A stretch of DNA of 64,000 nucleotides from Torymus aiolomorphi (lineage: Eukaryota > Arthropoda > Insecta > Hymenoptera > Torymidae). The first letter of the stretch is position 1. The number at the start of each line of letters is the position of its first letter. The notes below the pieces were generated by a model. That model was not told the origin of the DNA and searched no databases. It worked only from the letters and a program-made list of their open reading frames with translations. Shown piece by piece: positions 33,690 through 45,344 of this stretch. Made by a program: the position numbers and the translations under genes. The stretch lies in the NCBI GenBank assembly GCA_036365515.1, contig CM070874.1:250335430-250399429 (forward strand). Direction: 5' to 3'.

Positions 33690-33940
33690 TGGATTTTTTT
33701 AAGCTGTTTATATAATTTGTCCTTTTTTTACAGGATTTTATTAACGCAATAGTAATCCATTCTTTTCGAGGTACATTATTGTATTTAGCCGGGTTTCTTT
33801 TTGATTTTTCTTGACATTGTGTTATTCCATCTATAAAAAGGTTTATTGCTTCGTTTGGATCCTCGATTTGTGTGTATTCATTCCAACATTTTTGACTTGC
33901 TATAATAGCTATTTTTTTGTAATTTAATGAATAATTAGTT

Positions 33941-34732
33941 TTATTTTTTTTTCATCTCTGTATTCACTAGAGGTTTTTTTATATCTATAAATAGCGGATA
34001 GTGATCAGTAATTAGCGTCATTAATTTGAAAGTTTTTGTATTGATTGAGCTAGTTTTTATAAAAATATTGTCTATGCATGTTCCACTATCAGTAGTTACA
34101 TTATATGGTCTAGTCGTATCAGTCAAACCAGGGTAATAGCCATTTTCAAGAAAATTGTATAGAAAATTCTGACTAATATTGTTTTGTAACATTATATTTA
34201 TATTAAAATCACCTATTATCAAATGGTTTTTAACTCTTCTCTTAAGTTGCAAATATTGATTTACCTTTAAAATAAACTCTGTGTTATGTAGATCATGTGA
34301 TCTGTACATAGCTGAGATTTCCGAATGACTATTGTTTTGAAGGTTTATAATTGTATTTAGTATTTTTAGCCTACCCTGTTCTATCACATTAGTTGTCTGG
34401 GTTACATCTTTTTTTACATATACGACCACACCATCTGATTTATTTATGTGATTATGGTTATAATAAATATTGTATCCATTTAATTTATAATATTGATAGT
34501 GTTCTAAATTACCGGTTTCAGCACATACTATCACATAAGGTTTGATTTTAAGCCTTTTATTCAAGATTTGCAATTTCTCAAAATTAGTTTTTAAACCTCT
34601 TATATTCAAGTATAAAATCAAATTATCTGTTGCTTTTCTATCTTGATTAAAAGACTTTAAATCATTATATGCGATTTCCTGCTGATATAATTGCTTATGT
34701 ATGTCTTCTAATACTTCATGATTCTGCGCCAT
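33941..34732 (-). pseudogene. LINE ORF2 part 1: APE-type endonuclease
   Basis: 263 codons from ATG 34732. The endonuclease nicks target DNA to prime reverse transcription. Visible motifs are LYLNIRGLKTNFEKL (N of the first motif), VIVCAETG (catalytic Glu), LIIGDFNINI (Asp/Asn pair), GTCIDNIFI and LITDHYPLF (final His). The frame ends early at KKPLVNTEMKKK by a frameshift, so it no longer joins the RT. Confidence 0.85.
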
Positions 34733-35984
34733 TTATTGCATTTGGTGTTGTTGAAATTGCGTTTGGGCTGGTTCTTATGCTGGCGATACTTTCTGTAGAT
34801 TGTAAAGATGACCTCTGTCGTAGATTTAGCGTAAGCGGTATTGGTGGTTTCCTTGCCGGTACTGCAGGTCTGGTGAGTGTGTTAGCTGCATCTGCCCTCT
34901 GTTGTGTATTTTGCTGGTACGGCCTTATTGGTTTCCAAGTCGGTAAATCAGGTTTGATAGGGTAATCGGTTGCATCTATATATTTTTTTATCTTGTTTTT
35001 AAGTATTTCACAGTTGCTCATGTCATATGGAGAATGATTAGTATATAAGTTTGTTCTATATGTTTTGTTACTAAAGATACAGTTAGTGCATTCTATTTTG
35101 GTGCTATTACATTTGTTTGTTTCGTGGTCACCTGTACATTTTACACATATCTGTTTATTCTTGCATTTTTTCGCATTATTCCCTAGTCTCCCACAGTTGA
35201 AACATGGTGAGATATTTATTAGATCATAAACCATACATCTTTGGTGTCTGACAAAAAGTCTTTTCTTGTTATCTCTGATCAACTTATATGCTTCAGGTGG
35301 CACTTCCATTATAACGGAGCTAAGCTTTGTTTTTTCATTTGTGTACATATGAAGGATTGTACCACTGTTTAAGTCACTAAAATTTCTTGTATTTATATCT
35401 TCTTCGATTTCTTTAATGTCCATCTTTGTATAGTTGTCTATGCCAACTATTTTTATTTTTGGGTTATTTAATTTTTCAGCAGATATATCACACTTCGGCA
35501 GTTTTCTTTGAAGTATTTTTTCAGCAGCTGTTACACTCTCAATGTTCATACAGTTAACTATAATATCACTTTTATTTTTATTATATATATTTTTAGTTTG
35601 AATGTTCTTTTCTCTCACTAGATATTTAGTTATTGTATTTAAAACTTCACTTTGATCATATTTGCCTATTTTAACTACAATTTTTGGTATCTTTTTTGGT
35701 TGTACTTTTATCTCCTTCGTTACGTCTGCGTAGGCTTTTTTAGTAAATTGGTTACCTGTTTCTTTTTCTTTATATTTTTCAAGCAACTCATGTAATAGTT
35801 TATTTTTATCTTGCAATTCATTATTCAGTTGTTTTAGTAACGTATTTTCAGTTACCATAACCTCATTCTCACTTATATTATTTTCTGCCTCATTTTGTAA
35901 TTCTAATGTCTTTCCTGCTAGTTCCTCTAATATTTCTTTTCTTATTTCATCCGTTTGCCTCATTTTGATATGTGCTATTATCAA
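34716..35984 (-). CDS. LINE ORF1 (Gag-like, zinc knuckles)
   Basis: 422 codons, intact, ATG 35984. A probable nucleic-acid chaperone that coats element RNA. The N-terminal about 120 residues are coiled-coil-like (repeated Leu/Asn/Glu). A middle region resembles an RNA-binding fold (KIVVKIGKYDQSEVLNTI ... NCMNIESVTAAEKIL). Zinc knuckles come near residues 255-300 (CFNCGRLGNNAKKC, CVKCTGDHETNKC, CTNC). The tail is Pro/Thr-rich. It overlaps the start of the endonuclease frame by 17 bp in another frame, as is common for LINE ORF1/ORF2 junctions. Confidence 0.88.
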   Translation of the reverse strand: MIIAHIKMRQTDEIRKEILEELAGKTLELQNEAENNISENEVMVTENTLLKQLNNELQDKNKLLHELLEKYKEKETGNQFTKKAYADVTKEIKVQPKKIPKIVVKIGKYDQSEVLNTITKYLVREKNIQTKNIYNKNKSDIIVNCMNIESVTAAEKILQRKLPKCDISAEKLNNPKIKIVGIDNYTKMDIKEIEEDINTRNFSDLNSGTILHMYTNEKTKLSSVIMEVPPEAYKLIRDNKKRLFVRHQRCMVYDLINISPCFNCGRLGNNAKKCKNKQICVKCTGDHETNKCNSTKIECTNCIFSNKTYRTNLYTNHSPYDMSNCEILKNKIKKYIDATDYPIKPDLPTWKPIRPYQQNTQQRADAANTLTRPAVPARKPPIPLTLNLRQRSSLQSTESIASIRTSPNAISTTPNAINGAES

Positions 35985-36226
35985 TTTTAATGTGTGCTAT
36001 TATCAATACTTAAATAAACATTTTTTATAAGATTAAAATATTTAAAAAAAATTTGTCTTATTCTCGCAAGTATTTGTAAAAAAATTGGCAATATCTGGAG
36101 GAAAGCTTGGGTTGAGCGCATTTGCAGACATGGCCGCAAGATATTGGTAAATGAATCCCCAATATATGTCGGATAGCTTTTCCCAATATGTTTCCCATGT
36201 CTTGCCTGCATTTTCGATTTTTACGC

Positions 36227-36864
36227 GGGAGTCGGCAGATAAAGAAGAAGGAAGCCAAACGAGTGGAATCTGTATCTAATTAGGAGAAAATAGAAAAGAA
36301 GAAAATAGACGCGTTCTGCTCACGATAGTTTACGCACGATTTTTTTTAAGTAGCCGAGTCGTCAGAGAATAGAACGATAATTTCGGTCATGACTTTCCAG
36401 GATACTATGCGCCTTCCCAACTTGGTGTTCTCCGGACAGCAGCGATCCCGATGGCAGGATTTGCGCATACGTCCCAACTCATGAGGCAATCATGAATATC
36501 CAGATAAACCGATGCCTACCGCAACGGATTAGAAAGTGACTATTAATATTTCATACGAAATACTTTTTTTTAATGAAACTAACTCTTTTAAGATGAGAAT
36601 CCACTATAGTTTGAGCACGGAGTATGAAAATAGTACAGTCGGATCATTAAATTTCGAAATTATTAGGAATAAAAGATGCGATCGTCTGCAAATCTATTAC
36701 CATCTAATTAAGCTGTGCTTGTTGAGGAAACATCGCATACGCGATACTGATACATTTTTCTAGACTTTATTTTTTGTGCAAGTCGTTACAAAGGTGATGG
36801 TATTTTCAATTAGTAAAAAACGGTCTGCTGCTCTTATATTCACCATTACTTATTTAAATTTTAC
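36227..36864. other. remaining MULE intron
   Basis: Noncoding; nothing recognised beyond the intron 5' end GTAAAA at 36864-36859. Confidence 0.5.
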
Positions 36865-37710
36865 CTGCGAGAAATATAAGTGACAATCCATTACTTTCAT
36901 GTCCCAGAAAGAGAGTCTAATTGCCTTCATCAGAGCCTTTTCAAAATCAGACATAGCTGTTTTAGGCAGAAAAGAGGGAAACTTTTCCTTTATGTGATCG
37001 AATGCAGCTTGATAGGCTTTTGTGGTTCGCGTGCTCATAAGAATCCATATACATGGCACAACCTTGTGCCACGCCTTTTACATCGGGACATATTCTAAAT
37101 GTCCCATCTATAAACATATCGTTGTTATCATGAAATTCCTGGACTAATTTTTCATCATATAGTATCAGATGATGTGACTGTGATGATGATTCTAGAAGGT
37201 ATGCTGATATTTTGTCAATATCATCTCCATTTTTCATTTCTAGTAAATCTGGATATTTTTCAATATGTTCATGGAATGCTTATATGGAACTATATTTTCT
37301 TTGTATCTAATACACGCCTTTATTACCATTTTGAGCTTTTTGTTTGGCTCTTTCCATCGTTCTTTCCACGTTAGGGAACGCTATGGATGTTGCTATATTT
37401 TTGTTACTGAAAAAGGCATTTTGACGTAACAGCGATATTTGTGTTGTTTTATTAATTATACTCCGTTATAGGGCCCTTTATGTTTAAGCACATTACTTAC
37501 TGAAGAGAAGTTTCATTGAACACCTGTTTAGGTATTCCAGAATAAGGACTTGATACATTTTCTTTAAGTTTTTGTCTCATGAGTTTCTTTGATAAACTTT
37601 CATGGCTACTTTTGAGGCAGGTGTAGTCACCAGTAACCACTATAGATGACTCATCTCCATTTTTTCCTATGGTAAGTTTGGCCTTGCAACCCTTTTTAAT
37701 GCAACTATAC

Positions 37711-38516
37711 CTACAAAAGAATAATAAATAATATTTAGCATATAAAAATGGGTTCCCGGTAAAACGACTTTTTTCCAAATTCTTTCCTTTTTCAAGTTCA
37801 TTTTTTCCAAATTTAAGATTACATAATATTTTATATGTTTAAATACGTCTCTTTCGCTTGATAAAATCGAAAAAAATGTGATTGTAAGGGAGACCGAGAT
37901 ATTAGTGAGTGCAAAACGACTGAAGTCCCTTTCATTAAAATTGTTCCTGAAATATAAAAATCTAAAAGTTTTATAAACAAGTATACTCCGAATCTCCAGT
38001 GTTTCAAAAAAGAATCGTTGTTCTTATAGATTTCGTTTTACACGCTCTTGCGAATCTAAATCACGATAAATGTGTTGGAGAATTCTCGTTATACTCCGGT
38101 GTAAAACTACAAACTTCTTAACAGGTGAATAGACCTTTTGTCATCGCTGTAGCACAATCACAAGCTTGAGAGAATGCCGGAGTCAATGTACTATAGGGGG
38201 GAGGGGAAGGGGCTGTATCCGCTGTAACGCGTTTTTATTATATAAATTACAAAATTTTCATCTTTTGGGGTTTTGAGACTTGTGCACGCTTTGCATATTA
38301 ATATTTAGTTATTTATGAAAATCAAACAGTAAATTAATTACAGTGGAAACCTTGAAAAACTTACGCAAATAACATAATATATAAATTATGACAATAAGAA
38401 AATAATAGTTTTTGTTTTATTTCAAAAGCCCGTGCTTCGTACATGAATTTTAAGTTTTCTCCCGACATTTCAATCAAATCGGTTAGTTATTAGCAGAGCA
38501 AAATTTGAAAAACTAA
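37711..38516. other. noncoding, upstream of MULE relic
   Basis: The further 5' exons of the MULE gene were not found with confidence. A short G-rich run GGGGGGAGGGGAAGGGG lies near 38198. Confidence 0.4.
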
Positions 38517-39220
38517 CAAGGAGATGATCAGGGGTGCGGGTCCTGGATTTGGCTAAAATTATAGGAGGTACTTATTTTTGACAAATAATGAGACACGTGT
38601 CTCGTGGTTTTTGTGAATGGGCCTTTTCTCCGAGATTCAAGCTATTTTATGTCTAAAATGAACAATTTTCGATAAAAATGGGGTTTCTTTCTTTAGTAAT
38701 AGGTTTCTGAATATTTCGGTCATATAAATGGGCTAAAAAGTTAATAAAAGAAGGCAAAAAAAACTTTAATTTAAGCTATATTTCATTAAAAAATGTTGAT
38801 TTTAAAAAAGTTATAGGCTATTAAAAATAGACTAAGAAAATCACTAAAAATTTTCTCATTTTTTTCAAGCATTTAACGGGTGGTATTTTAAGCTATCTTC
38901 TTACTTTATTTTTAATAGCGTATAACTTTCTTTAAAATCGACATTTTTAAATAAAATGCAGCTTAAATTAAAGCTTTTTTTGCCTTCTTTTATAAACTTT
39001 TTAGCCCATTTATATGACCGAAATATTCAAAAAGCTATTACTAAAGAAAGAAACCCCATTTTTATCGAAAATTGTTCATTTTAGACATAAAATAGCTTGA
39101 GGCTCGGAGGAAAGGCCCATTCACAATAACCCCGAGACATGTGTCTCATTATTTGTCATAAAGAAGTACCTCCTGCAGTTTTAGCCAAATCCGGGACCCG
39201 TACGCCTGATCATCTCCTTG
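38517..39220. repeat. 704-bp foldback element
   Basis: Ends are CAAGGAGATGATCAGG and its complement at 39220. The arms of about 340 bp pair closely through GAGACACGTGTCTC (itself palindromic), TAAAATGAACAATTTTCGAT and AATGGGCTAAAAAG. The hinge is near 38850. Non-coding. Confidence 0.92.
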
Positions 39221-42200
39221 TAAGTGATGTGAGTTTAGTGTCGATTAGCATGTCTTTACTACAGATGGCGCGTGCCTAATAATAACTCATATTTTCAGCG
39301 CGATGATACGAAATTTCATATATTCGATTGAGTACCGCAGAAACGACTTGAGTCCAAATATTGAAGTATTTCTAAAAAGATAACCAACTTATTTTTGATC
39401 TAATACAATTGTTAAGAAGGTGCCAAATACTACACTAAGTAGGCATAATTTCGAAATACAACTTCCATTCATCGATCTGGTGATTCTTCAATGCAAATCA
39501 TAAAAACGCAATTTCTCAAAAAACATGAAAAATGGACTTAAGTTGTTTTATCGGGAACCCACCAAAATATCCAAGCAGCATATATCGACTCGTGGATAAA
39601 GTCCATTAAGAGGTAGAGCCACTTTAGGATTTTCAAAAATAATCTTAGGGAGTTAAGGAAATGTCAGCGCATGAATTGTGTACAATATTTTTCGCAAGAG
39701 AGTAAAAAATCGTACTTTGCGCTTTATGATATCGAGTAGATGAATTGCTGTAAGTTTTTTTTACAACTTAACACTACTTAACGTCACTCAACTTTTTAGT
39801 GCTATAACAATTCGGCCAATGGACAAACATCACCCATGATTTGCAATAATGTCCATATAAAAGAAACGAGAACACAGTATGTTAATATTAAAGGTGAAAA
39901 ATCATTTATCTCAAACAAAATTATATTTTTTATTTAATTAAAATCTTGTACTGTAGCTACATAATTATTGCACTATCTAAAAAGGGCTGTACCTATTTTT
40001 TATACAACACATTTAACGTCCACGATTTAAAATAAATAAATTTTATAAAACCCGGTGCTTCTCTATTGTATAACTCCGGAATATTTCAAAGCATATATCG
40101 TTTTTCGTCTTTACAGTTGTATTGTCTCCTCCCGACGGAGAATTTGACGCAAGATCTCGACTCGAATACAAATTAACAGCGGCCGATTATATTGTAATTT
40201 AATCCTTTAAAAATCTTTCTCACGCGCTTGTCAGAAATAATTTACAGTTTCTGAAGTTTGCAAAACAAAATAACGAAAGTCCAGAATTTCATACGCAAGT
40301 GCAAGTAAAATTTACATTAATCACAGTAGTTAATTCAAGAATTGATAAAATTAATCTGAGGCGCAAGGGTGAAGTATCCTGGCACCTTATTAAAGCCCCT
40401 TTCGTCCTATCGCAAGGTCCTTGCGCATGTTTACTGCATGATGTAAACAGTCGCGGAGACCTGCGAAGTGCCGCTATTAGGCACGATATTTCGCCGCGGT
40501 CGATTCCCCATGAAATTATTCAGCGCGCGAATAATCTCGTTACAATATATCTCTGGGAGATCGTGCGCAAAAAAATTTTTTTCTTTGTTAAGCTTCTAAA
40601 TGTCTTCCTAGGCATCACACGAGTACCCCTGAATTTTTTTAGATTTTTTGGAACCCTCCAAAAAAAATGTAACGTCATAATATGGCCAGATCTAGCATTT
40701 TTATCTTTTTTACTTATTTTCAAGCCTAAATAACTCCAAAACGATGCAATTATTACAAAAAGTGATAAATACATTTTTTCTTGCAAATTTTCTCAATTTT
40801 CAGAAAAACATTATTTCAAAGTCATTGGAAAAAGTTTGGAGGTCATTTTGGCCATTTTAAACCTTAAAATGAGCTTTGCAAAGGGTTTGATCACAGCTAA
40901 TGTCAAGCGAATAGTCCTTAAAGTAGTGTTATATATCATGAAATATAGCTGATATGGTCTCAAAATGTTACAAGAAGTGATTTCCATGTAAAAATTCATT
41001 TTATCACCAAAAAAACTCCAAAATCAGCTATTATTGTACTCTTCCGAGTCAATAAATTAATTAAAGTAACTTATAACTAAACCAATATTACTTCTTATGT
41101 ATACGCATGAAAAATAACTTTCTCTTGTAAAAGAACACTCAAAAACCAACAATTTGACTATTTTAGACTTTCTTATTCTTATAAACAAGTACTTAACAGT
41201 CACTGATTTCTTGCTTTAATTTTGTCAATTTTTGACATGTTTTGTTTGTTATTTTTTCAAGCTACTAATAACTGGTCTATTAAAATACAATTTCTTCTTT
41301 TTATTAAGATATTTCTTCCGCTTAGGAATATTTTAAGTAGATCTCTATAAATTGAGTTTATTTATTGAGTTTATTTAGTGAAGGTCTACACCGCAGATCT
41401 AAAAATATTAAAAAAATTAATTTTGACATGATTGACTTTAGAGTTTGCAAATTAGTTCTTGTTATTTAATAATCAACTTCTTGTTGCATTTTTTATTTAT
41501 GTAAGCATGCATATTCTCTGAATTGACAACTTTAAATGCATGCGCTATTACAGTTACGGATGAAGGCCATGTGGAGTTCAAAATCAACCCAATTGCATTA
41601 TTTAATAAATTAACTTTTCAAACATTGATTTGGAAAAACACAATTTTCACGTTATCCGTATATATAAATACTATACTCAGATTTTTTCTGAAGCGATTCT
41701 ATTAGTACTGTCATGAGATATACTCGTTGAAAAATTATGTCGGTATCACGCATCCCGTTAATAAGAATGTTATTTCTTTTTTGATGAGAGAGCTTTAGTC
41801 GACGAGGTCAGCGATACAAGCTGGCTGCCTCGATGATCGTTCCAAGAGAATTATGTGAACTCACTCATTCACTCCTTGACAGCACTGGGCGATGCGGGAC
41901 GGCGAACATCTACCATGCAGGTACGACGTGCATGGATCAGATGAGTACGGCTGGACAGTAGTCGTCTCTCTCCCCGGGCGCCCGCGTACGACGAGGGGGC
42001 AGGACTCGAGGGCAGGGACGGCACGAACTGACCTTTTTTTATCTGAGGAGTGTCAAACTGGCTTTCCTTCGGCTGGAAACGCACAAACTGGCTTTTTTCT
42101 CGATATAGCCGTTTGTTGACTCTTTTCCGCCTTAGACCCATACTTTGGCTTTTCTTCGCAAGAAACTTGGAAGTTGGCTTTTTTTCGTACCGCGCGACGA

Positions 42201-42241
42201 TATCTTTATAAATCATAATTATGAAAAATAGTATAAATAAG
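39221..42241. other. 3-kb noncoding stretch
   Basis: No element or host exon recognised. A somewhat GC-richer patch at 40360-40560 and the open frames 40299-40733 (+) and 41523-41705 (+) have no recognisable domain. Degenerate AACTGGCTTTTTTC-type short repeats occur at about 42030-42190. Confidence 0.4.
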
Positions 42242-42483
42242 TTTTAATTCTCGCGATCAATGTATTAATGCAATTAGAATATTATAAGCTATAAAAATAA
42301 AAAATCAAAGCTAAATTGTAAACTTGGCACTATTTTTTTGAAATCGTCAAAATGCACTAATTTCAACGTAATGACGAGATTTTTAAAAAAATAATGCCAA
42401 GTTTATAATTTTGCTTTGATTTTTTATTTTTATAGCTTATAATATTCCAATTGCATTAATACATTAATCGCGAGAATTAAAAA
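42242..42483. repeat. 242-bp foldback element
   Basis: Left end TTTTAATTCTCGCGAT and right end ATCGCGAGAATTAAAA are complementary. The arms pair through AATGCAATT, TATAAGCTATAAAAATAAAA and AAACTTGGCA. The loop is near 42345-42385. Confidence 0.92.
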
Positions 42484-43024
42484 TTGATCAATTGCTTTAC
42501 ATAATTATTTATCACTGTTTTAACGTGAAAAAGTAACTTTTGAATGGGACCTTACGGCCAATACAACCTTATGTGAGTGCAAAAAAAAGTAAAGCTTGTT
42601 CTGTGTATGAGTACTCACCGAGCACAATCATAACTAAAACTTTTCACACAAAAGCATAAACATCTCGTGCAAGGGTATAATTTCTCCATATTCTTTTCTT
42701 TCTCCTATCTTTCTCCATTCTCCGATCCTTAGTCATAGACCGATATAGTCAGAGAACCCGTCTCTTAAAAAATAGTCCATCTTGAAATCATCTTGAAATC
42801 ATCTCGAAATCTTTTTGGAATCGTCTACTTGTATGTAGAATCGTCATTTTTGGGTATCATCATGTCATCATCGGTGGGTAAAGTCTTGTCGGTAATTCTT
42901 GGATACAAGTGGGGGAGTTGGTACGCCGTGGTACCTCACCTCTGTCCCAGCTCTGGCATTTGCCTTGTGTCTCACGGGAAAAACCACGGCTCAAAATAAC
43001 CGTAAGTAGAGTAGAAGAAATTAA
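42484..43024. other. noncoding stretch
   Basis: Repeated TCATCTTGAAATC-like words at 42775-42810. Otherwise nothing recognised. Confidence 0.4.
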
Positions 43025-43455
43025 CTATCGTGGTAGGTTGCCAAATGTTTTTCGTGCTGATTGGTGAATTTTATTGATGTTGGTTTTGAGTCTCTGGACG
43101 TAGCTGCCATTGTTAAAACAATCTTTTTCTTCTGGAGGACATCCGCGTATCAAATTCAGAGGAAGCCTCAAGTCTGTACCGGTGTACATCTCCGCTGGTG
43201 TGGCCTATGTTGTTGAGTGTACCGAGGATCTCTAAACTAAAAGATACAAGGAAATCCAATGATCCCAATCTTTTTGGTTGTCTGTTATGTATTTGGGTAA
43301 GTATTCTAGTATCGTTCTGTTTTGTCTTTCTACCTGACCATTCGATTGAGGGTGTAATGGTGTAGCCCCAGTCTTCCGAATTCCTAGCAACTGAGACAGT
43401 TCCTGAATTAGCTTAGAGTATTCTGTTGTGAAATTGAGTTCCTATACTGCTCCTT
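43025..43455 (-). pseudogene. Ty3/Gypsy integrase fragment
   Basis: Minus-strand reading gives integrase core sequence after a degenerate D-Q-G-T-Q-F site: TTEYSKLIQELSQLLGI, then TPLHPQSNGQVERQNRTILE with the catalytic Glu, YLPKYITDNQKDWDHW, and after two stops ATPAEMYTGTDLRLPLNL. It closes at a TAG at 43025. The first catalytic Asp is lost with the deleted upstream part. A dead Gypsy remnant. Confidence 0.85.
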
Positions 43456-43511
43456 AATAAGTTTTACTTCTAAAGCTCACGCAAGAGCAACCTTAAGAGA
43501 AGTTATGTGCT

Positions 43512-44040
43512 TTAATTGAAGAGTTTCCCTAACTCCCGTATTGTAATCGAATTTTTGAATAAGTGATCCCGTGTTTTCAAATGAACTATCCCTAACCTAA
43601 TTGGCTGTGTGCTCCTGTTACTTGTGTAAACCACGTTTGTTGTTGGTGTTGTTTGTGTATTAGAATGTGGGGTTGTACTCATCTGGTTTAATTTTTGACG
43701 AGACTGAGCAAGTTGTTCCTGGAGAGAGAGTCGCTCTGCCCGCAGTTCATCGATGGTACGCTGACGCTCGATCACTTCATCGTCGCGTACCTGTAACTCC
43801 GCCGCGAGGTATTTTTTCTCGGTGCTGTTTGATGTTGGCTTAAATTTTCAGTAGCAGCAGCAACGGTCTCGGCATTGGTGGTGTTGGCCGCATGAGTTTC
43901 GGCAGCAGCAACTTCGGTGGCAGCAGTTTCAGCAGCAGCCTGTGTTCTGGTCCTTGTCTGGAAAGGTGTACGCGTCGTTTTCGCTGACCTCTCAAATCCC
44001 TTCATTTCGTCTTCAAAAATCTTCGGACGAACCCCCAAAA
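43512..44040 (-). pseudogene. Gypsy gag N-terminal remnant
   Basis: Two overlapping frames separated by a shift near 43770. The first carries an Ala/Thr-rich stretch (TRTQAAAETAATEVAAAETH). The second is a coiled coil (IERQRTIDELRAERLSLQEQ) followed by Thr/Asn-rich sequence. It lies just after a plausible primer-binding site and is followed after only about 60 bp by integrase. So almost all of gag-pol is deleted. Confidence 0.6.
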
Positions 44041-44042
44041 TG
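44018..44042 (-). other. possible primer-binding site of the Gypsy remnant
   Basis: The minus strand reads TGTAACATTTTGGGGGTTCGTCCGAAG. The TGGGGGTTCGTCCG part resembles the tRNA-Pro primer-binding site known from retroviruses, directly after an LTR-like ...CA end. The rest of the 5' LTR would extend to the right. No second LTR was found. Confidence 0.4.
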
Positions 44043-44258
44043 TTACAATCAAACAGATACACAATAAATAGTAACAACCACTTATAAAAACAAGAATGTA
44101 ATTTATTCAAGATCAACAACACAAAAGATTAAATGTGTCATCAACAAGGTCTCGAATCAACTAACTGAAAAACTAAATTGAATCGGGAACAGCAAACTAA
44201 TCGCTTAGCAACGCTTTCGTTCTTTTCATGTTCGATGACAATAGACTAGTACATAACA

Positions 44259-45135
44259 ATATAGATAAATTTCTTTGTGGTCAATTTTGTAGAGAAATGT
44301 CAAAATTGTAGAGAATCGAAAAAATGAATTTTCTCGAATCTCTACAATTTTTCTTTTTCTCATGTCGATTTTGCGTTATATCATTTGTGCGATAATTATA
44401 GATTGTAACGAGTACGCGATAGACGCGGACGCGAGTCAGTGCTTTGGATTTTTGGCCTTCATGCGAGGGGCCTTGATTTTTCCGTGCAATCGCACGAAAG
44501 ATTAGTGAGTGAACAGAGAGTGTTGCGTTAGTGATTCGAGAATTATTTTCACGTAGAGTGGAGAGAGTGTGTATGGAAACTGTTATTTTTGTTTACTCTT
44601 TAAATGTAAAATAGTGAAAAATCACTGCCTCAATAGTTAAAAGTCGTGCATTTCACATTTACTATTTAAGTAGTGTATATTAACTATTGTGAAATATCGA
44701 CATTTAACTATTTTATAAAAGTTAATACTCACTACTAAAATAGTAGACGCCCACTATTTCGGAGTGCATATTCACTATTTCGGAAGTGCACGGCTTTTAA
44801 CTATTGAGGCAGTGATTTTTCACTATTTTACATTTAGCGAGTAGAAAAAATAACAATTTCCACATACACTCTTTCCACTCTACGTGAAAATAATTCACGA
44901 ATCACTCACGTAACACTCTCGTCGGTTCGCTCGCTAAACTTTTATGCGATTGCATCGAAAAATCAAGGCCCCTCGCATCATGGCCAAAAACCCGAAGCAC
45001 TGACTCGCGCTATTATAATGTGACATCGACATGAGAAAAAGAAAAATTGTAGAGATTCGAGAAAATTCATTTTTTCGATTCTCTACAACTTTGACATTTC
45101 TCTACAAAATTGAACACAAAGAAATTTAGATATAT
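44259..45135. repeat. 877-bp foldback element
   Basis: Ends pair through ATATAGATAAATTTCTTTGT. Inner pairs are TCTCTACAATTTTTCTTTTT, TTGGCC(T/A)TCATGCGAGGGGCC, CACGTAGAGTGGA and TAGTGAAAAATCACTGCCTC. The hinge region near 44650-44760 is made of ACTATTT-type words. No coding capacity. Confidence 0.92.
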
Positions 45136-45344
45136 TATTTTGAAGATATGTACATTTATTTAGTCTATTTTAAAGTTGATACGATTATTATTTGCAATTT
45201 ATTAACTAATTATCAACTATAAATGCAGGCTGTGATTGTACATAGTTTTCTAATTTCTTATCAGCATTCTCATTTTAATATGTAATTTCTATTACGTGCT
45301 GATGTGTTAGAAATTAAAAAAATAGTATAATAACAAAATATTAT

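Larger units (their letters stand above)
31577..36003 (-). mobile_element. near full-length non-LTR retrotransposon (Jockey/CR1-like)
   Basis: 4.4 kb on the minus strand, flanked by an 8-bp duplication CAATACTT (31569-31576 and 36004-36011). It ends in an A-rich AAAATAAAAAA tail. Gene order is ORF1 with zinc knuckles, APE endonuclease, reverse transcriptase. No RNase H is seen. ORF2 is broken by frameshifts near 33690-33941 and 32500 and a stop at 32104. It inserted into the right arm of palindrome D. Confidence 0.93.
30485..36226. mobile_element. palindromic element, copy D, interrupted by a LINE
   Basis: The left arm starts GCGTAAAAATCGAAAATG at 30485. The right arm ends with the complement at 36226. 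The right arm is split at CAATACTT by the LINE at 31577-36003. Without it the element would be about 1.3 kb. The core at 31207-31430 is of the copy C subfamily. Between 30905 and 31205 lies a non-palindromic segment absent from the other copies. The right outward TATA-like motif has decayed to GAGTGAGTAAGCC. Confidence 0.85.
29140..37710 (-). pseudogene. FLYWCH-MULE transposase gene, split by a 7.4-kb intron
   Basis: Three minus-strand exons fit splice rules. 37710-37501 follows TTCTTTTGTAG and ends at GTAAGT. It carries a FLYWCH zinc-finger half (YSCIKKGCKAKLTIG). 37406-36865 follows TTTTTCAG and ends CAG/GTAAAA. It holds the MULE catalytic core with MFIDGTFRICPDVKGVAQ (first Asp) and, after a shift, TAMSDFEKALMKAI (second Asp) and MDCHLYFSQ. 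29476-29140 follows ATCTTTTAG. It continues AIIRKAKSPDYKLYL and, after a shift near 29390, LPLLPPEKVREG and FNCPDRTNNYLESYHRTMN. Stops in exon 2 and frameshifts show it is dead. The 29477-36864 intron contains a palindrome and a LINE. BEL element 2 cuts off the last exon. Confidence 0.85.

Noticed and set aside
40299..40733. 144-codon plus frame
   Set aside because: No domain, composition follows local AT content, and the overlapping opposite frame is equally good; judged chance.
41869..42216. 115-codon minus frame with KSQF repeats
   Set aside because: The repeat comes from a degenerate AACTGGCTTTTTTC DNA repeat; no recognised protein.
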